Shown: positions 17,294 to 27,350 of the stretch, piece by piece | Layout of the letters: the number at the start of each line of letters is the position of its first letter | How positions within the stretch are numbered: position 1 is the stretch's first letter | NCBI RefSeq assembly: GCF_002742285.1 | Contig: NZ_MDGM01000007.1 | Span: 310,001-374,000, forward strand | DNA length: 64,000 nucleotides | Direction of reading: 5' to 3' | From: Paramylibacter kogurei | Lineage (GTDB): Bacteria; Pseudomonadota; Alphaproteobacteria; Rhodobacterales; Rhodobacteraceae | The notes under the pieces: model-generated | Seen by the model: only the letters and a program-made list of their open reading frames with translations | The model's database searches: none | What the model was told of the DNA's origin: nothing | Program-made: the position numbers and the translations under genes

Positions 17294-19135
17294 TTATGGA
17301 TCCAAGCGCACCGCACCTTGGGATGCGTTTGCAACCAATGATGCATATGCTTTTAATGCGCGTGAAACTTTGCGTTTGCGCGGCTCTGCCGGTTTCCAAG
17401 CGGCATCGCCTTTGGCTTCCATTTCGGCGCGGCGTGCGGCCAGTTCTTCGTCAGACAACGCCACATTGATCGTGCGATTGGGGATGTCGATTTCGATGAT
17501 GTCACCCTCAACGATCAGGCCGATATTACCGCCCTCGCCCGCCTCTGGTGAAACGTGGCCGATGGACAGGCCAGATGTGCCACCTGAAAAACGACCATCT
17601 GTGATCAATGCACAGGCTTTGCCCAAGCGCATGGATTTCAGATATGATGTTGGATACAGCATTTCTTGCATGCCAGGGCCACCGCGTGGGCCCTCGTATC
17701 GGATGATCACCACGTCACCCGCGGCGACCTCTTTGTTCAAGATACGGTTCACTGCTTCGTCTTGGCTTTCGCAGACGATGGCGGGGCCGCTGAATTTCAG
17801 GATACTGTCATCCACACCTGCGGTTTTCACAACACAGCCTTCTTGGGCGATGTTGCCAAACAAAACGGCCAAACCGCCGTCTTGGCTAAACGCGTGGTCT
17901 TTGTCGCGGATCACACCGTTTTCGCGATCTGTATCCAATTCTTTGTACAGGCGCGATTGGCTGAATGCTTGTGTTGTGCGCACGCCACCGGGTGCGGCAA
18001 GGAACAAATCATGCGCCGCTGCATCATTGGAAATTTTCACATCCCATTTTGCAATGGCCTGCGCCAATGTTGGTGTGTGCACGGTGGACACAGATGTGTC
18101 CAACAAACCGCACCGATCCAATTCACCAAGCAGCGCAAAAATGCCACCCGCGCGATGCACGTCTTCCATGTGGACGTTGGCAACGGCTGGTGCAACCTTG
18201 CACAGACACGGGGTTGAACGGGATAGGCGATCAATATCGTCCACGGTGAAATCAACATGGCCTTCGCGTGCAATGGCGAGCAGGTGAAGGATTGTATTTG
18301 TGGAACCACCCATGGTGATATCCATGGTCATCGCATTTTCAAACGCCGCCTTTGTGGCGATGCCACGCGCCGAGCGGGATTTGTTACCGTTTTCGTAATA
18401 ATCTTTGGTCAGATCAACGATCAAACGCCCCGCTTCGCGAAACAATGCCTCGCGTTTGGAATGCGTCGCCAATGTTGAACCATTCCCCGGAAGGGCAAGG
18501 CCCAGAGCCTCTGCCAGACAGTTCATGGAATTGGCGGTGAACATGCCCGAACATGACCCGCATGTTGGGCATGCAGCCTCTTCAATCGCTTGGACATTGG
18601 CATCGGACATTTCGGGGTTGGCCGCCTCAATCATGGCGTCAACCAAATCGACCTTGCGCAGATCACCATCGATATCGACTTTGCCAGCCTCCATCGGGCC
18701 ACCAGACACGAATACCACGGGGATATCCAAACGCATCGCGGCCATCATCATACCGGGTGTGATTTTATCACAATTGGAAATACACACCATCGCATCGGCG
18801 CAATGTGCATTGACCATGTATTCCACACTATCGGCAATAATTTCGCGTGACGGCAGGGAATACAGCATCCCATCATGCCCCATCGCGATACCATCATCGA
18901 CAGCGATCGTGTTAAATTCCTTGGCAACACCGCCTGCGGCCTCGATTTCGCCGGCAACCAATTGACCAAGATCTTTCAGGTGCACGTGACCGGGCACGAA
19001 TTGCGTGAATGAATTCACCACAGCAATAATCGGTTTGCCAAAATCATCATCTGTCATGCCTGTTGCACGCCATAAACCGCGCGCACCGGCCATGTTGCGA
19101 CCATGTGTAGTTGTTCTGGAACGATAAGGAATCAT
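17294..19135 (-). CDS. ilvD: Dihydroxy-acid dehydratase
   Basis: IlvD dehydrates 2,3-dihydroxy acids in valine, leucine and isoleucine synthesis. The 613-residue protein starts [20 protein letters not shown] at ATG 19135, with AGGA nearby; the longer frame to 19183 is not needed. Fe-S cysteines are in CISNCDK and [11 protein letters not shown]; the Mg-binding [13 protein letters not shown] and the C-terminal SDEELAARR are typical. It precedes the TRAP genes on the same strand, with no other branched-chain gene nearby. No attenuator-like leader peptide is visible upstream. Confidence 0.96.
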   Translation of the reverse strand: MIPYRSRTTTHGRNMAGARGLWRATGMTDDDFGKPIIAVVNSFTQFVPGHVHLKDLGQLVAGEIEAAGGVAKEFNTIAVDDGIAMGHDGMLYSLPSREIIADSVEYMVNAHCADAMVCISNCDKITPGMMMAAMRLDIPVVFVSGGPMEAGKVDIDGDLRKVDLVDAMIEAANPEMSDANVQAIEEAACPTCGSCSGMFTANSMNCLAEALGLALPGNGSTLATHSKREALFREAGRLIVDLTKDYYENGNKSRSARGIATKAAFENAMTMDITMGGSTNTILHLLAIAREGHVDFTVDDIDRLSRSTPCLCKVAPAVANVHMEDVHRAGGIFALLGELDRCGLLDTSVSTVHTPTLAQAIAKWDVKISNDAAAHDLFLAAPGGVRTTQAFSQSRLYKELDTDRENGVIRDKDHAFSQDGGLAVLFGNIAQEGCVVKTAGVDDSILKFSGPAIVCESQDEAVNRILNKEVAAGDVVIIRYEGPRGGPGMQEMLYPTSYLKSMRLGKACALITDGRFSGGTSGLSIGHVSPEAGEGGNIGLIVEGDIIEIDIPNRTINVALSDEELAARRAEMEAKGDAAWKPAEPRKRKVSRALKAYASLVANASQGAVRLDP

Positions 19136-19224
19136 CTGGCTATCCTGCTGTGCTGTAAATTCGTTTCGCCCTTTTGCCAGCAACAGCGGCGGATTTCTAG
19201 CCCTGTACAGCCAAACGTGAACAA

Positions 19225-20364
19225 TTACTCTGCTGGTGGTAATTTTTTCTTGGGGCGGAATGGATGCAGGAATTGTTTGAAATAGCCTTTAGGCATGTCT
19301 TCACCCGCGACACCGTATTTATCGGGCCAGCGATCCTCTGGCATGTGGTATGTGCCAAACAGCCAATCGAACAGCGGAAAGTGGATGGCGAAATTGATAT
19401 CAATTGCCTCGCGTTCCGATCCGTGATGCCAATGATGAAACCGCGGTGTCACCAACCAGCGTTCAATAAACGACAGGTTAAACCCAAGGTTTGAATGCAC
19501 CAGCGCGGAATAAAAATAGACGATAATCAAATAAACCTGAATCGCTGCAGGATCAAAGCCAAGCGTTAACATCGGCAATGCCGTCACCGAGCGCAGCACC
19601 GCAATTTCGAAAAAATGCATCCGCGCACCCGCGATCCAATCAAGCTGTTGTGTGGAATGGTGGATCGAATGAAACCGCCATAAAAACGGCACCTTGTGAA
19701 ATGCATAATGCAACCAATATTGCATAAAATCCGTGGCCAGCATGATCAGGAACACCTGAATAAACAGCGGCAATGTGAAAATGTAATGGCGCATTTCGGT
19801 GATGTCGAAATTATTGTTCACCACCTCTGATGGGGCAAGGGTAAGGTAATTCAACGCCTGCACCAATAACGAGCTGACCGCGAAATAAAAGAAATCTTCG
19901 CGCCATGCGAAACGCAACACCGTTTGATCAGGGTCGTGTGGAAACATGCGTTCCAGCGGGAGGAATAAAATCCCCACCGTCAGAACCTTGAGCACGAAAA
20001 AATCGAGCCCGAAATACATGCTACTGCTTCCAGATTCTGCGGGGCCTTGGATCAATGACGCCGCAACCACCAGAAAAAATCCGACCGATGACAACATGAA
20101 ACTGCGGCTTAAAATCAGGGATGTGAATGACAAAACATAGCCAAACACGATGAATATTTGAAAGGCCACGCGAAACGGGATGAATTCATGGATCACCGCC
20201 AAATCTGGCGTGGAAAACAAATGTGGGTATCGCAAAACGATGGCAAGTGACAATGCGGCGACGCCACAGATCAAGGACAATGTGCCCGATAACCAGCCAC
20301 TTCCAAATGGGCGTTCGGCGCGTGGTTTTTCCAATGCCGCTACAAATTTTTTAATCAATGACAT
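19225..20364 (-). CDS. Sterol desaturase / fatty acid hydroxylase family protein
   Basis: A 379-residue membrane di-iron oxygenase. Six or so hydrophobic helices surround the histidine clusters [18 protein letters not shown] and HHWHHG, plus VHSNLGF, the pattern of the fatty acid hydroxylase superfamily (PF04116). Substrates in this family include sterols, carotenoids, fatty acids and ether lipids, and none can be chosen here. ATG 20364 follows GGA seven bases upstream; the TTG two codons earlier is less likely. It stands alone, downstream of the DUF1523 gene on the same strand. Confidence 0.85.
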   Translation of the reverse strand: MSLIKKFVAALEKPRAERPFGSGWLSGTLSLICGVAALSLAIVLRYPHLFSTPDLAVIHEFIPFRVAFQIFIVFGYVLSFTSLILSRSFMLSSVGFFLVVAASLIQGPAESGSSSMYFGLDFFVLKVLTVGILFLPLERMFPHDPDQTVLRFAWREDFFYFAVSSLLVQALNYLTLAPSEVVNNNFDITEMRHYIFTLPLFIQVFLIMLATDFMQYWLHYAFHKVPFLWRFHSIHHSTQQLDWIAGARMHFFEIAVLRSVTALPMLTLGFDPAAIQVYLIIVYFYSALVHSNLGFNLSFIERWLVTPRFHHWHHGSEREAIDINFAIHFPLFDWLFGTYHMPEDRWPDKYGVAGEDMPKGYFKQFLHPFRPKKKLPPAE

Positions 20365-20428
20365 GGGCAATCCAACATCTGTTATGCAAATGAACGCACA
20401 GGTTGCATGATTGATTTGGCAAAATCAA

Positions 20429-21178
20429 CTATACGCCACCACCCAGCCGTTTGAACCAGCCGCGCACGCGATCACCCATGCTATGCGTGGTTTCGGAAAC
20501 GTCATCCCATGCATCCTCGACGCTATCAACCATTGGATCAATGCGGCGACGTTTGAACAGCTGCATCAAGCGATAAATGCCCAAACAGATCAGCGCCAAA
20601 AAGATGGTAAAGATGATGTTGAACCACGGGATCAATGTCACATCTGGCCCATCAACCTGTTTCATTGATGTGGCATTTGGGAACAAGGAAAACACCGTAT
20701 TGCGCCAACCATAATGGCGCACGGCAACCCATTTTGGATTGTCGCGTGTGGACACAAGCTGTTTTGCCTTGGCACTTAAATCCGAGCTATCGAATTTAAA
20801 ATAGGGCGGCCAACCAAACCCCGTATCTTCGTTGCGATAAACCATCACACTTCCGTCTGGCATTTCAGTGTCTATAAATCGCACGTCGCGTGTGTCTTGT
20901 CTGATTGTGCCAGCGTCTTGTTTGCCCCAGAACATGGAATTGCTGGAAACATCCATACGTTTTTCATAGGCATCCAACACCAAAACGATATCGCGTTGTG
21001 GCAATGTGTAATGCAAAAACCCAACCGCATAGGCCGCAATCATGGAATAGGCCACCAGTTTCACCAGCCAGATTTTGATGAATGACGGCATGATTTTGCG
21101 CAACATTATGATCAAAAGCAGCAGCCCCAAAAACAGAGGCGACCAAACAAACAGGGTATATGCGATTGTACTGAGCAT
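20429..21178 (-). CDS. DUF1523 family membrane protein
   Basis: A 249-residue protein with two N-terminal membrane helices (residues 2-27 and 39-59), a soluble middle domain and another helix near 188-208, followed by a charged C-terminal tail. The middle part (LPQRDIVLVLDAYEKRMD, FIDTEMPDGSVMVYRNEDTGFGWPPYFKFDSSDL) matches the DUF1523 family known from alphaproteobacteria. Its function is not known to me. ATG 21178 follows AAGGA eight bases upstream. The 90 bases upstream contain the repeats GTGCAA, GTGCAA and TTGCAC around a short palindrome, which may be promoter elements. Confidence 0.75.
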   Translation of the reverse strand: MLSTIAYTLFVWSPLFLGLLLLIIMLRKIMPSFIKIWLVKLVAYSMIAAYAVGFLHYTLPQRDIVLVLDAYEKRMDVSSNSMFWGKQDAGTIRQDTRDVRFIDTEMPDGSVMVYRNEDTGFGWPPYFKFDSSDLSAKAKQLVSTRDNPKWVAVRHYGWRNTVFSLFPNATSMKQVDGPDVTLIPWFNIIFTIFLALICLGIYRLMQLFKRRRIDPMVDSVEDAWDDVSETTHSMGDRVRGWFKRLGGGV

Positions 21179-21266
21179 CACGCGATCCTTTAACTGTGTT
21201 AGCCCCTATATAGGACGTCGTGGTGCAACCTACTAGGTGCAAGTTTTGCACAGCACGCGGATTGTT

Positions 21267-22313
21267 TTACAGCGGGTTGTTTTGCACGATGGAATTTTGC
21301 CAGTTGCGAATGAAGGTTTCGCGTTTCAAGCGATCCAAAAACACCAACAATCCAGGCCCCAAACGAATGGGGCGCAATCCTTTGGCGGCGGTGGTTTCTT
21401 GGCGTTGAACCGCTGGCAATCCAGATGCCGCGCTTAATTCAGGACGGGTTTCCATCATCGATAAAAAATCCACCATACGTTTTGCACCAGATGCATTTTG
21501 CGCATTTGTTGTGATGATGGATGTGCGCAACATCAATGATACAAAATCCTGCATCGGCACGATTTTCACACCGTCCAAGGTTTTCAACCGATTTTCCGCA
21601 TAGCTCCCTAAAACATTATAGGCCATCGCCAAACGTCCAGCGGCAACATCATCAATCATTTCACCCGAACAACAATACAGCCGTGTGTTCAATCGCCCCA
21701 TGACCTCGGTCAAGCGCCAGAATGAATCTGTGTTGCGTGAATTTTGCGTCGCCAACATATAACCAAACCCCGATGTGCGCACATCATACGTTCCAACACG
21801 GCCCCAAAATTTTTGGGGATTATCGCGCAACAGTTCAATCAATTCTTCGCGGGTGTTTGGGATGGGCAGATCACGAAATGCCTTTTCTGATACCACGAGA
21901 ACGGCAGGTTCTTGGGTAAAGGCAAACACCTGATTGCGCCATTTCGCCCATGTTGGCAAACTGTCGGTTGTTGATGAAACATATGTCTGGGCAAAGCCGT
22001 CATTGGCCAGTTTCGTTTGTAAATCCATCGCTGATGAAATCACCAAATCAAATGGCGCTTGTTCGTCATAGATTGCTTGCATTGTTTGCGCACTGCTCGC
22101 CACGACATAATCAATATCAATGGTCGGGTTATCGGCCTGAAACGCCAATAAGATGGGTTCAAAGGATGAAATATCCGCCGTGGAAATGATGCGCAAAACG
22201 CTCGTTCCCGCGGAGGAATTATAAAATTTCTGTTGTTCCGTTTCAAACGCAATGGTCAATGAACCACAGGTTATGAACGCGATTAACCACGCGGCAAAAT
22301 AAGGGATACGCAT
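21267..22313 (-). CDS. Periplasmic ABC-type substrate-binding protein linked to a two-component system
   Basis: A 348-residue extracellular solute-binding protein of the iron/polyamine-type cluster, with an N-terminal signal segment (MRIPYFAAWLIAFITCGSLT). The fold signatures are VLRIISTADISSFEPILLAF, PFDLVISSAMDLQTKLANDG and AMAYNVLGSYAEN. No permease or ATPase gene accompanies it. Its ATG lies 31 bases inside the end of the histidine kinase gene, behind AGGAG, so the two are translationally coupled. The likely role is as a sensing partner of the kinase rather than a transport component; this is inferred from the arrangement. Confidence 0.8.
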   Translation of the reverse strand: MRIPYFAAWLIAFITCGSLTIAFETEQQKFYNSSAGTSVLRIISTADISSFEPILLAFQADNPTIDIDYVVASSAQTMQAIYDEQAPFDLVISSAMDLQTKLANDGFAQTYVSSTTDSLPTWAKWRNQVFAFTQEPAVLVVSEKAFRDLPIPNTREELIELLRDNPQKFWGRVGTYDVRTSGFGYMLATQNSRNTDSFWRLTEVMGRLNTRLYCCSGEMIDDVAAGRLAMAYNVLGSYAENRLKTLDGVKIVPMQDFVSLMLRTSIITTNAQNASGAKRMVDFLSMMETRPELSAASGLPAVQRQETTAAKGLRPIRLGPGLLVFLDRLKRETFIRNWQNSIVQNNPL

Positions 22314-23656
22314 GCGCCTGCTCCTGTTTCATTGTTTTGAATTTCGACGCGGCCCAGATGTGCGGCGGCAACTTCTTGTACGATGGTTAATCCCAATCCA
22401 GACCCCACCACATCATCCACGTTTTCGCCGCGGGAAAACCGGTTCAGATAAGATTGCGCATCCCCGCCCTGAAATCCGCGACCCTGATCAAAAACGGCAA
22501 TGCGATATTCATCATCGCTTGTCATATTGACGTCTATTGTGCTGTCGGCGGGGGAATATTTAATCGCGTTGTCAAAAATATTGCGCAACGCATTTTGCAA
22601 CAAAATTGGATCACCCGAAAACGGAAAACTGGATTGATCGTGGGACACATTGATCAGGATGTCTTTTAACCCTGCGGTGGGCGATAATCGATCTGTGGTT
22701 TCTTGCACCAATTCAACCAAATCCAATAACGTTGTTTCAAATTGATCGGTGCGAAAATTCACCATCGCATGATCCAGCAATTGCCCCGCTGAACGCGAGC
22801 TTTCGTCAATGGCGCGGATCATTTCGCGCAATGCGGTTTTGTTTTGCGATTGGTTCAAACTGCGATGCACCACTTCGGCCTGTGTGCGCACAGTGGCCAG
22901 CGGAGTGCGCACGCGATGCGCGGCCTCTGCGATGAAATCTTCGGATCGGTTTAACGATGCCTTAAGGCGCAATATGAATGAGTTTAGCGCCTCCACCAGT
23001 GGTGCGAGTTCGGCGGGCGCCTTGGCCGTGACGGGGCGCAGATCACTTGGCCCACGGCGCGTCACGGCACCTGCCATGCGGGTTAATGGTGCCAATGCGG
23101 ATTGCGCCGCCCAGAGGCTTAGCCCCGTGGCCAAAAGGAAAAATATCGCACCCGTTGCCATCGCCGTATTGGTGATACGCGATGAAATCGCCGCCAGCCC
23201 AAGGCGCGTTTGCGCAACCACAATTGTCACATCACGCGATTGATTACCGGTGCTGAAATTGCGTTTCAATGCCACCGCACGCACGGTTTCACCCTTGTAG
23301 CGATACGTATCAAATTGATTGGCATCAAGGGATGTGGGCAGTGGCAAATCATCATAACCCGTCAATGTTTCGCCCCCCACCGCGATGCGGTAAAACACGC
23401 GGTCTTCGCTGATCGAACCAAGCATTGAAAGCGCGGAGTAAGGCAATTCCAAACGCACCGCCCCGCGTTCAGAATAAAGCGCATCCGAAATGGATGTGGC
23501 AGAGGCCAGTAAAATATTATCCTGCGTATCTGCCGCCGCACGTTCCGCCACCGTGCGCACCACTAAAAACAAAACCAGTGATAACAGGGCCGCAATCAAC
23601 GCCAGTTGTATCACCAACCGCCCCTGCATTGATCCAGATGCGAAACGCAGGGTCAT
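22283..23656 (-). CDS. Sensor histidine kinase, TctE-like
   Basis: A 457-residue membrane sensor kinase. Helix 1 (about 14-34) and helix 2 (about 163-185) flank a 2CSK-type periplasmic domain of about 130 residues. The phosphoacceptor is His247 in AEAAHRVRTPLATVRTQ; the N box NALRNIFDNAIKYSP and G box GSGLGLTIVQEV follow. The kinase overlaps the response regulator by four bases and the binding protein by 31. It is divergent from the tctCBA genes, as expected for regulators of tricarboxylate transport, so it probably senses the transported acid. Confidence 0.9.
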   Translation of the reverse strand: MTLRFASGSMQGRLVIQLALIAALLSLVLFLVVRTVAERAAADTQDNILLASATSISDALYSERGAVRLELPYSALSMLGSISEDRVFYRIAVGGETLTGYDDLPLPTSLDANQFDTYRYKGETVRAVALKRNFSTGNQSRDVTIVVAQTRLGLAAISSRITNTAMATGAIFFLLATGLSLWAAQSALAPLTRMAGAVTRRGPSDLRPVTAKAPAELAPLVEALNSFILRLKASLNRSEDFIAEAAHRVRTPLATVRTQAEVVHRSLNQSQNKTALREMIRAIDESSRSAGQLLDHAMVNFRTDQFETTLLDLVELVQETTDRLSPTAGLKDILINVSHDQSSFPFSGDPILLQNALRNIFDNAIKYSPADSTIDVNMTSDDEYRIAVFDQGRGFQGGDAQSYLNRFSRGENVDDVVGSGLGLTIVQEVAAAHLGRVEIQNNETGAGACVSLILPRG

Positions 23657-24321
23657 GATTGATCAACCAATCGATATCCAAGCCCACGCACCGTTTCGAT
23701 TTTGGCATGTGTGCCAGACAGTTTTTTGCGAATGCGCGCCACGTAAACCTCGATCGCATTTTCGGAAACATCTTCGGCAAATGAAAACAAGCGATCCATC
23801 AAATGGGGCTTTGCAAATATTTGACCGGGGGCCGCAAAAAATATTTCGATCAAGCGTAATTCACGATTGCGCAGGGTTTCAACACCCAACGGTGTGGTTA
23901 AAGTCCCCTCCAACGAATCAAGTGTGACACCTGCAAATTCGAATTTGTTATGCGCAACACCCCCTTGGCGGCGTAAAACGGCGCGACAGCGGGCCTCTAA
24001 TTCGGAAAAATCAAACGGTTTGGTGACATAATCATCCGCGCCCAAATCCAGCAAGCTGACCCGATCCGACACTTGCGAACGCGCGGTCATCACGATCACG
24101 GGCGTGCCTTTTTCGCTGTTACGATGGCGGCGCAAAAAATCGCGCCCGTCACCATCTGGCAACATAATATCCAATAAAATCAATTCGTAATCCGTGGTTT
24201 CAATAAACGCCTGTGCATCCCCCAGATCAGCGGCGTGATCCACGGCATGCCCATCAAGGGCGAACCGATCCGAAACGGCCTTGGCCAATTGTGCGTTGTC
24301 TTCTACCAGTAAAAATCGCAA
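23653..24321 (-). CDS. OmpR-family response regulator, TctD-like
   Basis: A 222-residue regulator with an N-terminal receiver domain (acidic VEDN, phosphoacceptor Asp51 in LLDIMLPDGDG, and the conserved Lys in VTKPF) and a C-terminal winged helix (RNRELRLIEIFFAAPG, SENAIEVYVARIRKKL, VRGLGYRL). It is the first gene of the regulator/kinase/binding-protein operon and is divergent from tctC over 102 bases, where it is expected to bind. TctD-type regulators switch on tricarboxylate uptake genes. Confidence 0.92.
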   Translation of the reverse strand: MRFLLVEDNAQLAKAVSDRFALDGHAVDHAADLGDAQAFIETTDYELILLDIMLPDGDGRDFLRRHRNSEKGTPVIVMTARSQVSDRVSLLDLGADDYVTKPFDFSELEARCRAVLRRQGGVAHNKFEFAGVTLDSLEGTLTTPLGVETLRNRELRLIEIFFAAPGQIFAKPHLMDRLFSFAEDVSENAIEVYVARIRKKLSGTHAKIETVRGLGYRLVDQS

Positions 24322-24344
24322 GTGCGGCCCCTAAAAATCTTTCG

Positions 24345-24360
24345 TGACAGGTTCCTGTCA
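24345..24360. promoter_or_regulatory. 16-bp inverted repeat in the tctD/tctC divergent promoter
   Basis: TGACAGG and CCTGTCA form perfect seven-base arms around TT (24345-24360), 24 bases upstream of the tctD-like gene and 64 bases before tctC. A second small palindrome, CGGGGA-TT-TCCCCG at 24389-24402, lies in the likely tctC leader before GGAGGA. The first is the best candidate operator for the response regulator. OmpR-type proteins often use direct repeats, so another factor is possible. Confidence 0.45.
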
Positions 24361-24423
24361 GCTTTGTGTATTCTGCTAGCATAATGTTCGGGGATTTCCC
24401 CGCATGTCAAATGGGAGGAATAT

Positions 24424-25392
24424 ATGACAAAACGCTTTTTCAAGGCGCTCATTACGGGTGCCGCTCTGACTGTTGGCGCGACTGGCGCGGCATCTGCTGC
24501 GGAATGTATCGCACCTGCGAACCCTGGTGGTGGCTGGGATTTCACTTGCCGTCAAATCGGGAAAATCATGTTTGATATCGGTGCGGTTGATAAACCTGTG
24601 CAGGTCACAAATATGGCCGGTGCGGGTGGTGGGCTTGCCTATACCCACGTGGTGAATGAACGCAACACCGATGATGATTTGATCGTTGCGGCATCAACTG
24701 CCACATCAACACGTTTGGCACAAAACGCATATGCGGGCATGACCGCGGATCAAGTACGCTTTGTGGGTGCAATTGGTGCCGATCCAGGTGTGATTGTTGT
24801 TGGCAAAGACAGCAAATTCCAATCGTTGAACGATTTGGTTGATTCCATCAAATCAGACCCAGGTTCAGTTGCCTTTGCAGGTGGTTCCGCCGTGGGTGGG
24901 TTTGACCACATCAAACCATTGATGATCTTGCAACGTGCTGGTTTCACCGACATTACCAAAGTGAAATATATCGGTGTTGATGGTGGCGCAGATGCGATCA
25001 CGCAAACCGTTGGTGGCTTTACCCAAGCAATGACGGGCGACATGTCCGAAGTTGTTGGATTTCTAAAAGCGGGTGAAGTGCGCATTTTGGCCGTGTTAAC
25101 CGACGAACGCGTTCCAGGTTTTGACGATATCCCAACAGCCAAAGAACAAGGTTTTGATGTTGTGGCGGTGAACTGGCGCGGTATGTATATCCCGCGTGGT
25201 GTGAGCGATGACACATTCAATTCTTGGGCGGAAAAGCTACAAATGGTGGCAGATAGCGCAGAATGGAAAGAGGCCATGGCTGCAAACGGTTTGGCACCAT
25301 TCACCAAAGTTGGCGCTGATTTCCAATCATATGTTGATGGTTTGGTTGCTGAAATCGCCCAAATGTCCAAAGACCTTGGGGTGATCCAATAA
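24424..25392 (+). CDS. tctC: Tripartite tricarboxylate transporter substrate-binding protein TctC
   Basis: A 322-residue periplasmic receptor with a signal peptide (MTKRFFKALITGAALTVGAT, cleavage near ASAA). The mature part begins ECIAPANPGGGWDFTCRQIG, the region that clamps ligand carboxylates in TctC/BugD proteins, and contains NMAGAGGGLAYTHV and GGSAVGGFDHI. It follows GGAGG at good distance. The stop overlaps the tctB start (TAATG). The ligand is expected to be a di- or tricarboxylate or related acid. Confidence 0.93.
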   Translation: MTKRFFKALITGAALTVGATGAASAAECIAPANPGGGWDFTCRQIGKIMFDIGAVDKPVQVTNMAGAGGGLAYTHVVNERNTDDDLIVAASTATSTRLAQNAYAGMTADQVRFVGAIGADPGVIVVGKDSKFQSLNDLVDSIKSDPGSVAFAGGSAVGGFDHIKPLMILQRAGFTDITKVKYIGVDGGADAITQTVGGFTQAMTGDMSEVVGFLKAGEVRILAVLTDERVPGFDDIPTAKEQGFDVVAVNWRGMYIPRGVSDDTFNSWAEKLQMVADSAEWKEAMAANGLAPFTKVGADFQSYVDGLVAEIAQMSKDLGVIQ

Positions 25393-25832
25393 TGGCCAGT
25401 GACCGGATCTTTGGTCTGGTCGTACTCATGGCGGCGCTTGCGTATATCGCAAGCGCCACACAGATACAGACCAGCTTTCTTGCGGACCCAGTAGGGCCAA
25501 AAACATTCCCCATTTTGGTTGGAACAGTCGCGGCAATCAGCAGCCTTGTGATGATTTTTCGCCCCGACCCCGATCCAGAATGGCCAGATAAATTCACATT
25601 TGGCGCATTGTTTTTCGCCATGTTGGTTTTGATTGCATATGCTTATGCGCTCAAACCGCTTGGGTTCATTATTCCAACTGCGATTACGGCAGGGATTTTA
25701 AGTTATCAAATCTCGCCACGGATAAAACCCGCTGCACTGTCGGGTGTTGGTCTGTCGATTGGTTTGTTTATCTTGTTCAAATTCGCGCTGGGTTTGGGAT
25801 TGATTGCATTCCCAAAATTTTTGGTCGGTTAG
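25392..25832 (+). CDS. tctB: Tripartite tricarboxylate transporter small permease TctB
   Basis: A 146-residue membrane protein with four hydrophobic helices, the size and pattern of the small Ttt permease. The motif VGPKTFPILVGTVAAISSLVMI is the family's conserved segment between helices 1 and 2. It starts in the tctC stop codon and is followed by tctA after eight bases. It works with TctA in the inner membrane; its exact contribution in the family is not well defined. Confidence 0.9.
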   Translation: MASDRIFGLVVLMAALAYIASATQIQTSFLADPVGPKTFPILVGTVAAISSLVMIFRPDPDPEWPDKFTFGALFFAMLVLIAYAYALKPLGFIIPTAITAGILSYQISPRIKPAALSGVGLSIGLFILFKFALGLGLIAFPKFLVG

Positions 25833-25840
25833 GGTAAATC

Positions 25841-27346
25841 ATGGAAATTCTTGAAAACCTCGCGCTGGGTTTCAGCGTGGCATTGTCACCCTATACATTG
25901 ATGCTGGCGATTGTGGGCTGTTTCTTGGGCACAATTATCGGGGCATTACCCGGGCTTGGCCCATCAAATGGCGTGGCGATTTTGATCCCACTGACATTCA
26001 CATTGGGATTGGATGCCACATCGGCATTGGTTCTGATGACAGCCGTGTATTACGGCGCCATGTATGGCGGGCGCATAAGTTCGATTTTGCTTAACATTCC
26101 CGGGGATGAGCCTGCGTTGATGACAACGCTTGATGGGTATCCAATGGCCAAATCTGGCCGTGCGGGTGATGCGCTGGTGATTTCTGGTGTTGCATCATTT
26201 GTCGGCGCGTTTTTGTCCACAATCGGATTAATGTTGCTGGCGCCGATGTTGGCACGTGTTGCGTATTTATTTGGGCCTGCGGAATATTTCGCATTGTACC
26301 TGTTGGCGTTTTGCACACTTGGCGGGATGGCATCCAATAACCAAGCCAAAGCCGCAATTGCATCATGTATCGGGCTTGGCATCGCCATGATCGGCGTTGA
26401 TAACAATTCAGGCATGCCGCGTTTGACCGGGGGCAATTTGCACCTGATGGATGGGATTGATTTTCTGGTTGCCATCGTTGGTTTATTCGCCATTGCCGAA
26501 GTATTCTTTTTCATCGAGAGCCACGGCAAAGGATCGGCCATTGGTGTGAAATTGGGCAAGGTGAAAATTCCTTGGCCCGAAATCATGTCAACAAAATGGA
26601 CCATGCTACGTGCCAGCGGCGTTGGCTTTATCGCAGGGATTTTACCCGGTGCAGGCGCATCTTTGGGCAGCTTTCTTGCTTATATGAGCGAAAAGTCATT
26701 TGCAGGTGACAAGGCAGGTTTTGGTACAGGTGTTGCCAAAGGGATCGCCGCACCAGAGGCGGGCAATAACGCCGCCGCCGGTGGTGCATTGGTGCCGATG
26801 TTGACATTGGGTGTTCCTGGATCAGGCACCACCGCAGTGTTGTTGGCATTGTTGATGACCCTGAATATCACCCCTGGCCCCACATTGTTCACTGACCGAC
26901 CAGAGGTCGTCTGGGGTTTGATCGCATCCTTGTTGATCGCCAATATCGTGTTGTTGTTGATGAACGTACCGATGGTGAAAATTTTCGTGCGCGTGTTGCA
27001 AGTTCCCGCATGGGTTTTGTTGCCCGGTGTGACGATGATTTCCTTTGTCGGCATCTATTCGTTATCAGGCAGCTATTTCGATTTGCTGTTGATGGTGGCG
27101 TTTGGTGTGTTGGGATATGTGTTGCGCAAATTGGATGTTCCAACGGTTCCCGTGATCCTTGGCATTTTGCTGGGTGGCAATATGGAAGACGCGCTGCGCC
27201 GTGCAATGGTTTTGTCAGATGGCGATGCGACCTATCTGTTTTCAACGCCCATTGCGATCGGTTTGTGGCTGGCGGCAATCGCAGGCTTTGTTGCGCCGAT
27301 GTTCCTGCGCAGTGTTTTGAAAAAACCGCAACGTGTAACGGATTAA
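25841..27346 (+). CDS. tctA: Tripartite tricarboxylate transporter large permease TctA
   Basis: A 501-residue permease with about twelve helices. Family signatures are present: GTIIGALPGLGPSNGVAILIPLTF near residue 30 and, in the second repeat, AGILPGAGASLGSFLAYMSEK, with the GVPGSGTTAVLLALLM loop. These glycine-rich motifs form the two pseudo-symmetric transport halves. The gene lies between tctB and the atuA-like gene with four bases to the next start, so the whole set is one operon. Confidence 0.95.
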   Translation: MEILENLALGFSVALSPYTLMLAIVGCFLGTIIGALPGLGPSNGVAILIPLTFTLGLDATSALVLMTAVYYGAMYGGRISSILLNIPGDEPALMTTLDGYPMAKSGRAGDALVISGVASFVGAFLSTIGLMLLAPMLARVAYLFGPAEYFALYLLAFCTLGGMASNNQAKAAIASCIGLGIAMIGVDNNSGMPRLTGGNLHLMDGIDFLVAIVGLFAIAEVFFFIESHGKGSAIGVKLGKVKIPWPEIMSTKWTMLRASGVGFIAGILPGAGASLGSFLAYMSEKSFAGDKAGFGTGVAKGIAAPEAGNNAAAGGALVPMLTLGVPGSGTTAVLLALLMTLNITPGPTLFTDRPEVVWGLIASLLIANIVLLLMNVPMVKIFVRVLQVPAWVLLPGVTMISFVGIYSLSGSYFDLLLMVAFGVLGYVLRKLDVPTVPVILGILLGGNMEDALRRAMVLSDGDATYLFSTPIAIGLWLAAIAGFVAPMFLRSVLKKPQRVTD

Positions 27347-27350
27347 AACC

